Position numbers and translations under genes: made by a program
The notes under the pieces: generated by a model
Database searches by the model: none
Told to the model about the DNA's origin: nothing
The model's input: the letters and a program-made list of their open reading frames with translations, nothing else
In this document: positions 9,180-18,200 of the stretch, piece by piece
Layout of the letters: each line of letters begins with the position of its first letter
How positions within the stretch are numbered: position 1 is the stretch's first letter
Source: Bythopirellula sp041737835
GTDB lineage: Bacteria; Planctomycetota; Planctomycetia; Pirellulales; Lacipirellulaceae
Assembly (NCBI GenBank): GCA_041737835.1
Contig: JBGSQY010000051.1
Strand: one strand, 5' to 3'
Length of the DNA stretch: 64,000 nt

Positions 9180-9458
9180 TTACCCAGGTCCCACGGTGTT
9201 GAAAACATCGCTGACCCACCATTCGATGTAGCCATCGATGATCGGCACGGGGTGAAAAACTAGCATAGGGTAATACAACCACATCACGCCGTAAAAGCCG
9301 TCCCAGCGCGTGGCTTCGCGCAAGCGAAAGGCGATTCCCAGCACCGGCCCTATGCTGAGCAAATAGAGGAAAACGACAACGGTGATGATTATCACTCTGC
9401 GCCGCCACCGGCTGGGCGTAGGCGCATGAGAATACCGATCTTCTGGCATTGTTTGCAT
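9180..9458 (-). CDS. small membrane protein of unknown function
   Basis: 92 residues with a basic N-terminus (SRWRRR) followed by a hydrophobic segment at about 22-43 (VIIITVVVFLYLLSIGPVLG) and a second weaker one at about 57-70 (YGVMWLYYPMLVF). It starts 3 bp after the stop of the flavin oxidase gene and is probably co-transcribed with it. No family recognised. Confidence 0.6.
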   Translation of the reverse strand: MQTMPEDRYSHAPTPSRWRRRVIIITVVVFLYLLSIGPVLGIAFRLREATRWDGFYGVMWLYYPMLVFHPVPIIDGYIEWWVSDVFNTVGPG

Positions 9459-9461
9459 CAG

Positions 9462-10574
9462 CTACCCCCCAAACCGCCCCGCCCCTAAAAACTCCACTGC
9501 CAGCTCCGTCCCCCCTGCGAGCGCCATATCCGCGAGCGCCTTACCCAACACCGGTACAAACTTGAAGCCATGCCCCGACAATCCCGCGGCGAAGACGACG
9601 TTCGGCTCACTAGCATGTCTATCCACAATGAAATTCTCGTCGGGTGACATTGTGTAGAGACAGGTCTGGTGCTCTGCTAACCCGTTAGTAACTTCCGGCA
9701 AGTGTGTCTGAATAAAATTCTGCACGCGCTCGGCGTCGTAGGGATCAATCTCGCGGTTGTATTGCAGTGGATCAGGGATTGTTTGCCCGCCAGAGTGTTC
9801 CGCGACTTTCAATCGCCCTTCGATCTCAGGAAATCCATAAAACACGCCGTGCGGCAGTTCATATAAATAGCAAGGCACCTTGGCATACGGTTGCCTCGCC
9901 GCGTACCAAAAGACGCTCTTCCGCCGCACTTCGAGTTGTAAGTTGAGATCACCGAGCAAACTCTCAGCCCACGCCCCCGCAGTAATGATGAGTTTCTCGG
10001 CAATGATCGTTCCCTGAGTGGTGTGCAAATGTATGGGCGTCCCCGGTTCCCAATCCAAGACTTCACATGGCGCTGCAATGGTCGCTCCTGCTTGCTTCGC
10101 TGCTTCCAGATAGCTGGCCACGCATTCTTCAACTAACAAGTATCCGGCGCGCGGTTCGAGCACAGCAGTCAATTGCTTTGGTACGCGCAACGCTGGCCAC
10201 TTGGCTTCGACCTCTATTGCCAAATATTGTTCGACACTGAGGCCATGTTCCTTAGCAGCCTGAAGAACGCCGGGGACCACTTGCCCATTTTCGGGTCCGA
10301 CCTGCAATAGTCCCGACTCAAAAAAAAGTTGCTTGCCGGAGTGGCTTTCCAGTTCACTCCACAGCTTGTAGCTTTCCAGCAACAGAGGCGTGTAGCGCGG
10401 ATCTTCGAAGTAGGCTTGGCGGATGATTCGCGTCTGGCCATGCGAACTTCCTCGGTTGTGCGGCGCGATAAACCGGTCAATGCCGATTGTGCGGGCCCCA
10501 GCCGAGGCCGCCTGCATTAAAGCGGCACTGCCAACGCCACCTGTTCCCAAAACAACCACGTCGTAGTTGGCCAT
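9462..10574 (-). CDS. monomeric sarcosine oxidase / N-methyltryptophan oxidase-like flavoprotein
   Basis: 370 residues, typical of the MSOX/SolA family. The N-terminus carries a dinucleotide-binding motif (VVVLGTGGVGSAALMQAA) followed by the family block HNRGSSHGQTRIIRQAYFEDPRYTPLL. Near the C-terminus, TCLYTMSPDENFIVDRH contains the cysteine that binds FAD covalently in this family, and LSGHGFKFVPVLGKALADM is the conserved flavin loop. It oxidises a secondary or N-methyl amine to an aldehyde or imine with H2O2 release; the substrate is uncertain. It is followed closely by the small membrane-protein gene. Confidence 0.87.
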   Translation of the reverse strand: MANYDVVVLGTGGVGSAALMQAASAGARTIGIDRFIAPHNRGSSHGQTRIIRQAYFEDPRYTPLLLESYKLWSELESHSGKQLFFESGLLQVGPENGQVVPGVLQAAKEHGLSVEQYLAIEVEAKWPALRVPKQLTAVLEPRAGYLLVEECVASYLEAAKQAGATIAAPCEVLDWEPGTPIHLHTTQGTIIAEKLIITAGAWAESLLGDLNLQLEVRRKSVFWYAARQPYAKVPCYLYELPHGVFYGFPEIEGRLKVAEHSGGQTIPDPLQYNREIDPYDAERVQNFIQTHLPEVTNGLAEHQTCLYTMSPDENFIVDRHASEPNVVFAAGLSGHGFKFVPVLGKALADMALAGGTELAVEFLGAGRFGG

Positions 10575-10726
10575 TTTTAAGCTTTGATCCGATTACCATT
10601 CGGGGAAATGCCACAATCCACACATCTATTATGGTGGGTACTCCACACTCGTGAGATAGGTTTTGATATCGAATCAAAATTTCTCGTCGCTGCAATCTTA
10701 TTTGTGCATCAAGGATCAGGCCACCG

Positions 10727-11317
10727 ATGGAAGCCGTGCTCGAAAACACGGATGTTGGCTCATTACCGCTCATCGAGTGCGTAAATTGCGTCAAAACGTT
10801 GCCCTTGCGCATTTCGCGTGACTTGGAGCAATCGTCCGTTTGGATCTGCGCGGGTTGCGGTGTCTCATTTGTCGGTCTGGCTCACCCGGGATTGCTCGAG
10901 CGGCAAGGCCGTTTGATCCGCCTGCACGATCAATATTTCGATGACACGACGCTTCCCGATATTCCGGTACATATTCGCCGACACATTGCCTCGCTCGCGA
11001 CGCGGAGTGCTCTACCCGCGCATCTGGAAAAGCGACGCTCGGAGCGGGTCTACAGCGCGATGGTCATTCAAGCCATCGAAATGGATCGCAACTTTGTCCT
11101 CCAAAACAAAGTGATGAAAGTGATCCTTACGGACATTTCGCGCGACGGCGTCGGGCTCGCGATTCCTCAAACATTGTCGCACAATCTGTTGGCCCTAAAA
11201 TTTCCAGCGGCCAGCGGTAGCGCGATCCAAGCGATTGTTAGCGTTGCACGGCAACGCGACTTGTCTCCCCCGTTTATCGAATTCGGTTGCGAGTTCGTCG
11301 CGCGGTTGGGCAACTAG
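10727..11317 (+). CDS. zinc-ribbon plus PilZ-like protein
   Basis: 196 residues. Residues about 18-45 contain CVNC and CAGC, a four-cysteine zinc-ribbon pattern. The C-terminal half has the two PilZ signatures: RRSERV (RxxxR-type, about residue 103) and DISRDGVGL (D-x-S-x-x-G, about 131), then a beta strand ending EFGCEFVARL. PilZ domains bind cyclic di-GMP, so this may be a c-di-GMP-responsive adaptor. The stop overlaps the stop of the convergent citrate-synthase-family gene by 4 bp. The hairpin TTTTGAT-ATCGA-ATCAAAA at 10661-10679 lies upstream and could be an operator. Confidence 0.7.
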   Translation: MEAVLENTDVGSLPLIECVNCVKTLPLRISRDLEQSSVWICAGCGVSFVGLAHPGLLERQGRLIRLHDQYFDDTTLPDIPVHIRRHIASLATRSALPAHLEKRRSERVYSAMVIQAIEMDRNFVLQNKVMKVILTDISRDGVGLAIPQTLSHNLLALKFPAASGSAIQAIVSVARQRDLSPPFIEFGCEFVARLGN

Positions 11318-12453
11318 CGTCGATTCGTCAGCGTCACGACTTCACGCGGCGCGGGTCCAATATATTCGGCAAGCGGACGAACCAAGCGGTTGTCGGCCAG
11401 TTGCTCGGACACGTGCGAAACCCAACCCGCCGTGCGAGCCATCACGAAAATCGGCGTGAAAAGATCGATTTCAAAGCCCATCAAAAAGTAAGCAGGTCCC
11501 GCTGGGTAATCCAAGTTGGGATAGATTTTCTTTTGAGCAACCATGTGCTCTTCGAGGATATTGGAAATCTCGACCCACTTCTGTTCGCTTTTGAGCTCGG
11601 CCATTTGGTCGCGGAATTTGGTCATTGTGGGGACGCGTGAATCGCCCAACCGATAGATACGGTGCCCAAAGCCCATTACCTTTTCTTTGTTTGCCAGTTT
11701 CTTGTCGAGCCATTCCTTAGCTTTATCCGGTGAGCCGATTTCTTGCAGCATGTACATCACTTCTTCGTTCGCGCCACCATGCAGCGGCCCCTTGAGTGTT
11801 GCAATCGCTCCGGTGATTGCTCCGCACAAATCGGCGAGCGTCGACACGACGACCCGTGCCGCAAACGTCGAAGCGTTGAAACTATGCTCCGCGTACATCG
11901 TGAGTGAACCATCAAACGCCTTCACCACGACCGGATCCGGAACTTCGCCAAAGCACATGTGGAAGAAGTTGGCCGCTATCGACAAATCTTGCCGCGGAGC
12001 GATCGCCGGTTTGCCGTGACGCATCCGCTGAAACGCGGCGATCGCCGTGGGAATTTTGGCCAACAGCAACACGCCCTTCGCGAGTGCAGACTCGGCGGTT
12101 TCGTCGCCAGCGAACTCGGCTTCCATCCCCAGATAACTGACCGCCGTGCGGATCGCGTCCATGGGATGGCCCTTGCGGGGAAAACGCTCGATGACTTCGA
12201 CCAAGGGGGCACTGAGCTCGCGGGCAGCACGTTCTTTCTTTTCAAATTCTTCAAGCTGCTTCTGTGTCGGCAGTTCGCCGTGCATCAACAGATAGGCCGT
12301 CTCTTCAAAACGGCAATTCTCAGCCAATTGCTGCGCTGGATAGCCACGGTAATAGAGCGCCTTTTCCGTGGCGATCACGTTGGAAATCGCCGACGTATCG
12401 AAGACAATCCCTTCTAGGCCCTTCTTGGCAACAAATTTATCGTAATCAGTCAT
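11314..12453 (-). CDS. prpC: 2-methylcitrate synthase / citrate synthase family
   Basis: 379 residues, the short type II-like bacterial form. Family motifs are LHGGANEEVMYML (catalytic His, about residue 225), GFGHRIYR (about 262) and a C-terminal FEIDLFTPIFVMARTAGWVSH. Citrate and 2-methylcitrate synthases cannot be told apart by these motifs; the assignment rests on its place directly after prpD and prpB. It condenses propionyl-CoA with oxaloacetate as the first step of the methylcitrate cycle. It is last gene of the operon, 15 bp after prpB, and converges on the PilZ gene. Confidence 0.87.
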   Translation of the reverse strand: MTDYDKFVAKKGLEGIVFDTSAISNVIATEKALYYRGYPAQQLAENCRFEETAYLLMHGELPTQKQLEEFEKKERAARELSAPLVEVIERFPRKGHPMDAIRTAVSYLGMEAEFAGDETAESALAKGVLLLAKIPTAIAAFQRMRHGKPAIAPRQDLSIAANFFHMCFGEVPDPVVVKAFDGSLTMYAEHSFNASTFAARVVVSTLADLCGAITGAIATLKGPLHGGANEEVMYMLQEIGSPDKAKEWLDKKLANKEKVMGFGHRIYRLGDSRVPTMTKFRDQMAELKSEQKWVEISNILEEHMVAQKKIYPNLDYPAGPAYFLMGFEIDLFTPIFVMARTAGWVSHVSEQLADNRLVRPLAEYIGPAPREVVTLTNRR

Positions 12454-12468
12454 GAGATTGTCCCGCCG

Positions 12469-13359
12469 TTACAGTTTGAAATTAAAAAGCTCTTTATCAA
12501 TGGCTGCGTATTTTTCGTAACCAAGTAGTTCGTAAAGCCGCGCGCGAGTTTGCATCTTGGGCACAAGGGATTCTTGAGTTCCCTCGTCGGCAATGACGCG
12601 TAAACCATCTTCAACGGCTTTCATCGCCAGCCGCAATGTGGTGACCGGGTAGATGACCAAATTGTAACCCAATTCGGTCAGTTGCTTGGTGTTCAAGAGC
12701 GACGATTTCCCGAACTCCGTCATATTGGCCATCAACGGCACGTCGATCGCTTGCCGGAACGCCGCGAATTCATTTTCATCAGCGAGTGCCTCGGGAAAAA
12801 TCATTTCCGCGCCTGCGGCGACATAACGGTGTGCCCTATCTATGGCGGCGTTGAGGCCATCGACACCGCGAGCGTCGGTGCGCGCAATGATCAAAAAGTT
12901 GGGATCAGTTTTCGCGTCCACGGCGGCTTTAATCTTTCGCACCATGTCGTCGACGCCGATCAATTGTTTGCCATCCAAATGTCCGCAACGCTTGGGGAAC
13001 AATTGATCTTCCAAATGGCAACCAGCCAGTCCCGCTTGCTCCATCGTTCGCACGGTGCGAGTGACATTCGCGGGTTCGCCAAAACCCGTATCGATATCCA
13101 CCAGCGTGGGCAGATTCACCGACCGTGTGATAGCCTCCGCGCGTGCGGACACTTCAGTAAGGGTCGTTAAACCAATATCAGGAAGTCCCAAGTCGGCCGA
13201 CAACGCAGCGCCGGAAATGTAGACCCCTTCAAATTGCAATTCGGCGATCAACATTGCCACCAGCGGCGAAAACGCACCGGGAAAGCGCAGGAGCCTGCCA
13301 CTCGCCAGTTCACTACGAAACTGCTGACGGCGTTCGGCGGCATTAACGACTTCATTCAT
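12469..13359 (-). CDS. prpB: methylisocitrate lyase
   Basis: 296 residues, the usual length of PrpB. It belongs to the isocitrate lyase/PEP mutase superfamily: FEGVYISGAALSADLGLPD near the start, the DIDTGFGEPANV metal-binding loop (about residue 88-100), and the active-site KRCGHLDGK (about 123-131). It cleaves 2-methylisocitrate to pyruvate and succinate. The start codon shares one base with the prpD stop (TGATG), showing translational coupling, and prpC follows. Confidence 0.93.
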   Translation of the reverse strand: MNEVVNAAERRQQFRSELASGRLLRFPGAFSPLVAMLIAELQFEGVYISGAALSADLGLPDIGLTTLTEVSARAEAITRSVNLPTLVDIDTGFGEPANVTRTVRTMEQAGLAGCHLEDQLFPKRCGHLDGKQLIGVDDMVRKIKAAVDAKTDPNFLIIARTDARGVDGLNAAIDRAHRYVAAGAEMIFPEALADENEFAAFRQAIDVPLMANMTEFGKSSLLNTKQLTELGYNLVIYPVTTLRLAMKAVEDGLRVIADEGTQESLVPKMQTRARLYELLGYEKYAAIDKELFNFKL

Positions 13360-14867
13360 CAGAATATCCCCGCCGTGTTGCGCTCAGTCGAATCGACAGA
13401 TCCTGCGGGGAGTTGCACGTTGAGCATGCCGATTTCCGCCGCCGTTAAATTGTTCAAGCGCTCACACAATCCGAAAAAGCGTTCCTGCTCGGTGGCTTCC
13501 ACCAAACCGGCTGTAATCGTGCTGAACTTATTCTTGTAGTCGGCCCGTGCAAATGGCCGAGCACCAAAGGAATGGGCATTCGCTACCGCGAGCTCGTCGC
13601 TCAGCTTCTCGCCGTTCTTGAACTCGATCACCACGCGCCCGCCAAACGCCTTCTTAGCGGGATCAGCTGTGTGATAGCGCTCGGTCCATTCGGGATCTTC
13701 GACGGTTTCAATCTTCCGCCATAACGCCACCGTGGCTGGCTGGCTCGCTCGCTCCGGCGTGTAACTATCCACATGATGCCAACGCCCATCTTCGAGTGCC
13801 ACCGCAAAGATATACATGATGCTGTGGTCCAGCGTTTCACGCGAGGCCGTCGGATCGAACTTCTGCGGATCGCCCGAGCCGGTGCCAATCACATAATGGG
13901 TGTGATGGCTGGTGTAGATCGTGACTCGCTCGATATCGTTGATGCTTTTGATCTGTTCGCGCATTTTGAAAGCCAGATCAATCAACGCCTGCGATTGATA
14001 TTCGGCGGAATGTTCTTTCGTATAGGACTGCAAAATTGCTCGTCGCGGCTCGCCCGGTTCTACTAATGGCACTATATATTCGCTTTTCGGTCCATCGAGC
14101 ATGTAAGCCAACACGCTGTCTTCGCCTTCGTATATCGGCGAAGGACTTCGTTCCCCGCGCATCGCACGGTCGACCGCCTCGATGGCCAGCTTTCCTGCAT
14201 GGGCCGGGGCGTAGGCCTTCCAGCTGGAAATCTCACCCTTCCGCGATTGGCGCGTTGTGAACGACACATGCACCGCCTGTTGAATTGCTTGATAGACCAC
14301 TTCCGTGGGGAGCTTGAGCATCGCCCCAATCCCCGCAGCCTGGGCGGGGCACAAATGGGCGATGTGATCTTTCTTGTGCTTGTGCAAGCAAATGCCGGTC
14401 ACGAGCGACATCTGCACTTCGTAACCAACCACCGCGCCGCGCACGAAATCCGCGCCCGAACAACCCAGCTGCTGTGCCACCGCGAGAATCGGCGGAATAT
14501 TGTCGGCCGGGTGGGAATAGTCCGCGGCCAAGTACGTGTCGTGCATATCGAGTTCGCGCACCGCCGTGCCGTTGGCCCAGGCGGCCCACTCGGCATCAAA
14601 CCGCTTGCCGTTATTGATTCCAAACAGCGTCGCCCCCGCTTCACGAGGATGAGCCAGCGCCTGCTCACGCGCGGTTCTCACCGGCTGCCGATTGATAGCA
14701 GCCACCGCCACGGCGGCGTTGTCGATCACACGATTGGCCACCATCTCAGCCACCTCCGGTTCGACCGGCACGGGATCGGTGGCCAACTCGGCCAATTTCC
14801 AGGCGAGTTGCTCTTCGCGCGGTGGCGTGGCGGCGGACGGAAAAACTCGAACGGTATGCTGCTTCAT
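13359..14867 (-). CDS. prpD: 2-methylcitrate dehydratase (MmgE/PrpD family)
   Basis: About 502 residues from the ATG at 14867 (MKQHTVRVFPSAATPP). An upstream start at 15017 would add 50 residues unlike the family and is rejected. MmgE/PrpD hallmarks include a long helical N-terminal domain, the WAAWANGTAVRELDMHDT block (about residue 125-142) and YSHPADNIPPILAVAQ. It dehydrates 2-methylcitrate in the methylcitrate cycle. It is first gene of prpDBC. Members of this family vary in substrate, but the operon makes this role likely. Confidence 0.92.
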   Translation of the reverse strand: MKQHTVRVFPSAATPPREEQLAWKLAELATDPVPVEPEVAEMVANRVIDNAAVAVAAINRQPVRTAREQALAHPREAGATLFGINNGKRFDAEWAAWANGTAVRELDMHDTYLAADYSHPADNIPPILAVAQQLGCSGADFVRGAVVGYEVQMSLVTGICLHKHKKDHIAHLCPAQAAGIGAMLKLPTEVVYQAIQQAVHVSFTTRQSRKGEISSWKAYAPAHAGKLAIEAVDRAMRGERSPSPIYEGEDSVLAYMLDGPKSEYIVPLVEPGEPRRAILQSYTKEHSAEYQSQALIDLAFKMREQIKSINDIERVTIYTSHHTHYVIGTGSGDPQKFDPTASRETLDHSIMYIFAVALEDGRWHHVDSYTPERASQPATVALWRKIETVEDPEWTERYHTADPAKKAFGGRVVIEFKNGEKLSDELAVANAHSFGARPFARADYKNKFSTITAGLVEATEQERFFGLCERLNNLTAAEIGMLNVQLPAGSVDSTERNTAGIF

Positions 14868-15098
14868 CGTAGATTGGGTAAGGTGCCGAGAATGAAAGAT
14901 TTCTATTTTGCACAACCTGCCCACTCTATGCGAGGGCACAGCTATCACAACTTGCCAAAAGTAAACCCGTGTTGTGGTAATCTCGGTAATTCGGTACGTT
15001 GCCAGCCGCTCTAGCATTCGCCGACCTCCACTCCGCCGGGGTCAGCGACGCGCGACCACTTAGGGTCCGCGACGATTGCTTATTTCAAGGAAGAACCC

Positions 15099-18000
15099 AT
15101 GAGAATCGCCCAGCTAAGCCTCGCAGGACGAGGGGCCTGGCCCGACCTGCATATCGAGCAGCTTGATCCCCAGCTTAACGTATTTTTTGGTAAGCCCGCC
15201 GCAGGCAAAAGCACGGTGGCTCAGCTTGCCAATCACCTGATCTACGGAAAATCGCACAGCCCCTGGCGGCAGCAGTTCGGCCAGACCGTTCCGCTGACCG
15301 AAGGCCGATTGGTCGTGGAAAGTTCCCGCGGCAATTTTGTGCTGCGCCGGCACTTGGACACCGACCGCACGAGCCGCCTGACCGTGGCTGCCGTGGGTGG
15401 TGGCGCTGTTGATAGCCGCACGGTGCAGCAACTGCTGGCTGATCTTACGCCGCAAGTGATCGCCCAATTGATGGCAGTCGACTTCGCCGAGGCTCCATCG
15501 GTCGATTGGTTGTTGAAAAAAGATTTCACCCGTGAGCTCGCCAAGAATCATGGCAAGCATTTGAATTCCCGCGCGGGGAATTACTGCACCGTGGGTCAAG
15601 AAATCGAACCCACGAATTCGCTCGATCGCCGCCGCGTGGACGAGCTTATCCGCCAGCGCGATGCGATCGCCGAAGCGATTGAAAAGCAATTGGGGATCCG
15701 CCGCCAAGAAGGCAGCGTGCTCTCCAATGAACTCGCCGACATCGAACATTTGCTCGAATCCAAACGCCGCGAACTCGAAGCCGTGCAAGCTGACTTGCGG
15801 GTCGTGGTTGGCGAAATTGCCGAGTGCGAAACACGCCTTCGCTATGTGTCGCTCGAAACGGCGGTCACTCGGCAAGCCAAAGATCACAACCTGCAGGCCA
15901 AACGCCAAGAACTCACGCAGCTGGAAAGCGAAATCACGCGCTGCCGACAAGCTCTCAATGATTTGCAAGCTCGTGAAGCGGTGGTCCGCGCGGAATTGGC
16001 ACAAATTGCCCCCGACGGCACGGCCGACCGCGTGAGTTATCTGACCGATAGCCGCACGACGCTCAATGTTCTCGAAAAACTCGTGGCGGACCTCGACGCT
16101 GAAGTCGCCCTGCTCGCCCGTGCGCATGAACCGGGTCGCTGCTTGGGCCACGATTCGCATGCCAAGTTGTCCCCCGTCGCCGCGATGCTTCGCCAACAGG
16201 TCTATACGCTATGCGGATTGGTGACCGAACAAGAACGCTATAACCGCCGGCAACAACTCAACATCGAATCACGCCAAGTTTCACGGGCCCAACTCGATTT
16301 GAGCGAACGCCTGGAACACTTGCTCTCCCGGCGCGAATCGTTGGTGAACGAATTGAATTCGGTGGGGCAACCCGTTCTCTTGCGGCCACAATCCCCGGCC
16401 GTCGAGCATTGCCAATGCGATCATCACACCGAATTTGTCAGCCATGCCGATCCTTTGCTGGTTGGCTACGGCACGCGTCATCCGCAAGAAGCCGAATTAC
16501 GTGCTCAGTATCAACACTTGTTGCAGCGGCAGGAAACTTTACAGACTGCGGCCGATGCACTTGCCAATGATCTGGCCGATTTGGAAACCCGCTGGAACGA
16601 TGTTCAGCGCGAACGCGCGGGCCTCGTCGGCAATGCCAGTCTCGAAGAGCAACGGTTCGAACTAGAGCGGTTGGAAATCAAGATTCGCGAAGCGCTCAAG
16701 CCAGCGACTCAAACTGTTCCAACACAACAAGCCACTTGGCGGGCTTCCGATATTCTCGCGCAACTTACCGCTGGTAAGCTCGTGCAAATTCGTTTGGAGC
16801 GTGATGGCCGTCATCCTGTGGTGATCGATCATCTCGGCCAAGCCTTCGAACTGGGTTCGCTGAGCACCGCCGCACACGACCAATTGTATCTGTCACTCAC
16901 GCTTGCGCTCGTTTCTTCGTTCGCTCGCCGTTGCGTGCATCTGCCGTTGATTCTCGACGAACCATTCCTCCGCCAGGATGCCAGCGGCAGCGCTGCCCTG
17001 GCAGGCGTGCTTGACGAATTCGCCCGCGCTGGGCATCAAATTCTCGTCTTCACGGAAGATATGGATGCACTGCGACGATTTGAATCGCTCAATTCGACGA
17101 TCCACGATCTCGCTCGCCTCCGCCGTCAGGCGACTCCTGAACCGGCCCCAGAAGTAGCGACCGCGGAAACCACGCTCACTCGCTTAGTCCGTGAAACGGA
17201 AGACGGGAGAATTACTCCCATCCTGCAATTCCGCGATCCTGGCGTGAATCCAGAACATCACTTTTACTTGACCGAGGAAAGTTCCCTGGCGGAATTCCCC
17301 GTCCTGGGCAGCGGCACAACGGACGCCTTTGCAAAAATTCAAATTGTCGAAGTCGGACAGCTCATTGCCGCAGACCCTGCGGTTGTGGCCGCACAATTGA
17401 ACCGCACTTCCGTCACTGCGGAAACCGTTGCCTTGTGGCAATCGCATATGCGGCTCATGTGCGCTGTGCCGGGGCTTACACTTAACGACGCGCAAGTGCT
17501 CACGGCCTGTGGGATTCGCAGTTTTGCTGAATTGCGCAAGGCCGTGCCTATCGAACTCGAAGCCACGATTCGCGAATTCTTGCGCAGCGATCGCGGGCAA
17601 CGTTTTGCCAATGCGATTGGCCGATTCAACGCATCGCAGATCCGCGAATGGGTTCATCTCGGCACACATACCATCAAACCAAGTCAGTCTCCGGTACGAA
17701 ACACGAAAACGCCAACTCCGAAGGCACCGAAACTCCGAACAATCGCACCCGCTGATCGTGAACCACAATTTCACTTGAGCCTTCACAGCGAAATCGAAGC
17801 GGCCCCTTCGATTGGCCCTCAAGCCGCCAAGCATTTCAATGCCGTGGGGATTCGCACGGTCGCGGATTTGTTAAATGCCAATGCCGCGTCCGTGGCGGCG
17901 GAACTGGGACAGCATCATATCACGGCTCACACGATTGCCGATTGGCAAATGCAGGCACGGCTCGTCTGCCAAATCCCCGAGCTCCGTGGTTATGGGGCGC

Positions 18001-18200
18001 AGCTTCTGGTGGCTTGTGGCTTCACGTCGCCAGAGCAAATCGCCGGCACGCGTGTGGCTGACTTGATTCGCAAGATTCAAGCGTTCTGCCAATCGAAGCA
18101 AGGACAGCGGATCTTGCGAAACAGCGAAGTTCCTTCGCCCGCGAAGATCAAGCGGTGGATTCAAAACGCGGCCCAGCGTCGTCCTCTCGAAGCGGCCTAA
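15099..18200 (+). CDS. SMC/YhaN-like ATPase with C-terminal DUF4332 domains
   Basis: 1033 residues. Walker A GKPAAGKST is at 31-39. Long coiled-coil arms span about 180-560. The ABC signature region LGSLSTAAHDQLYLSLTLAL (about 586-605) resembles the YhaN type, and Walker B LPLILDEP is at about 615-622. The C-terminal part (about 740-1020) holds two helix-hairpin-helix DUF4332 repeats (IGPQAAKHFNAVGIRTVADLL). Two Cys/His clusters (CLGHDSH near 347 and HCQCDHH near 438) lie inside the coiled-coil region and may form a metal site at the hinge, unlike the standard CxxC hook. A DNA-linked mechanical role is likely, but the function is unknown. It converges on the metalloprotease gene with a 4-bp overlap. 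Confidence 0.82.
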   Translation: MRIAQLSLAGRGAWPDLHIEQLDPQLNVFFGKPAAGKSTVAQLANHLIYGKSHSPWRQQFGQTVPLTEGRLVVESSRGNFVLRRHLDTDRTSRLTVAAVGGGAVDSRTVQQLLADLTPQVIAQLMAVDFAEAPSVDWLLKKDFTRELAKNHGKHLNSRAGNYCTVGQEIEPTNSLDRRRVDELIRQRDAIAEAIEKQLGIRRQEGSVLSNELADIEHLLESKRRELEAVQADLRVVVGEIAECETRLRYVSLETAVTRQAKDHNLQAKRQELTQLESEITRCRQALNDLQAREAVVRAELAQIAPDGTADRVSYLTDSRTTLNVLEKLVADLDAEVALLARAHEPGRCLGHDSHAKLSPVAAMLRQQVYTLCGLVTEQERYNRRQQLNIESRQVSRAQLDLSERLEHLLSRRESLVNELNSVGQPVLLRPQSPAVEHCQCDHHTEFVSHADPLLVGYGTRHPQEAELRAQYQHLLQRQETLQTAADALANDLADLETRWNDVQRERAGLVGNASLEEQRFELERLEIKIREALKPATQTVPTQQATWRASDILAQLTAGKLVQIRLERDGRHPVVIDHLGQAFELGSLSTAAHDQLYLSLTLALVSSFARRCVHLPLILDEPFLRQDASGSAALAGVLDEFARAGHQILVFTEDMDALRRFESLNSTIHDLARLRRQATPEPAPEVATAETTLTRLVRETEDGRITPILQFRDPGVNPEHHFYLTEESSLAEFPVLGSGTTDAFAKIQIVEVGQLIAADPAVVAAQLNRTSVTAETVALWQSHMRLMCAVPGLTLNDAQVLTACGIRSFAELRKAVPIELEATIREFLRSDRGQRFANAIGRFNASQIREWVHLGTHTIKPSQSPVRNTKTPTPKAPKLRTIAPADREPQFHLSLHSEIEAAPSIGPQAAKHFNAVGIRTVADLLNANAASVAAELGQHHITAHTIADWQMQARLVCQIPELRGYGAQLLVACGFTSPEQIAGTRVADLIRKIQAFCQSKQGQRILRNSEVPSPAKIKRWIQNAAQRRPLEAA

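Noticed and set aside
15114..16196. 360-codon ORF on the minus strand opposite the SMC-like ATPase
   Set aside because: It is the antisense shadow of a clear ATPase gene with Walker A and coiled coil; the translation has no family.
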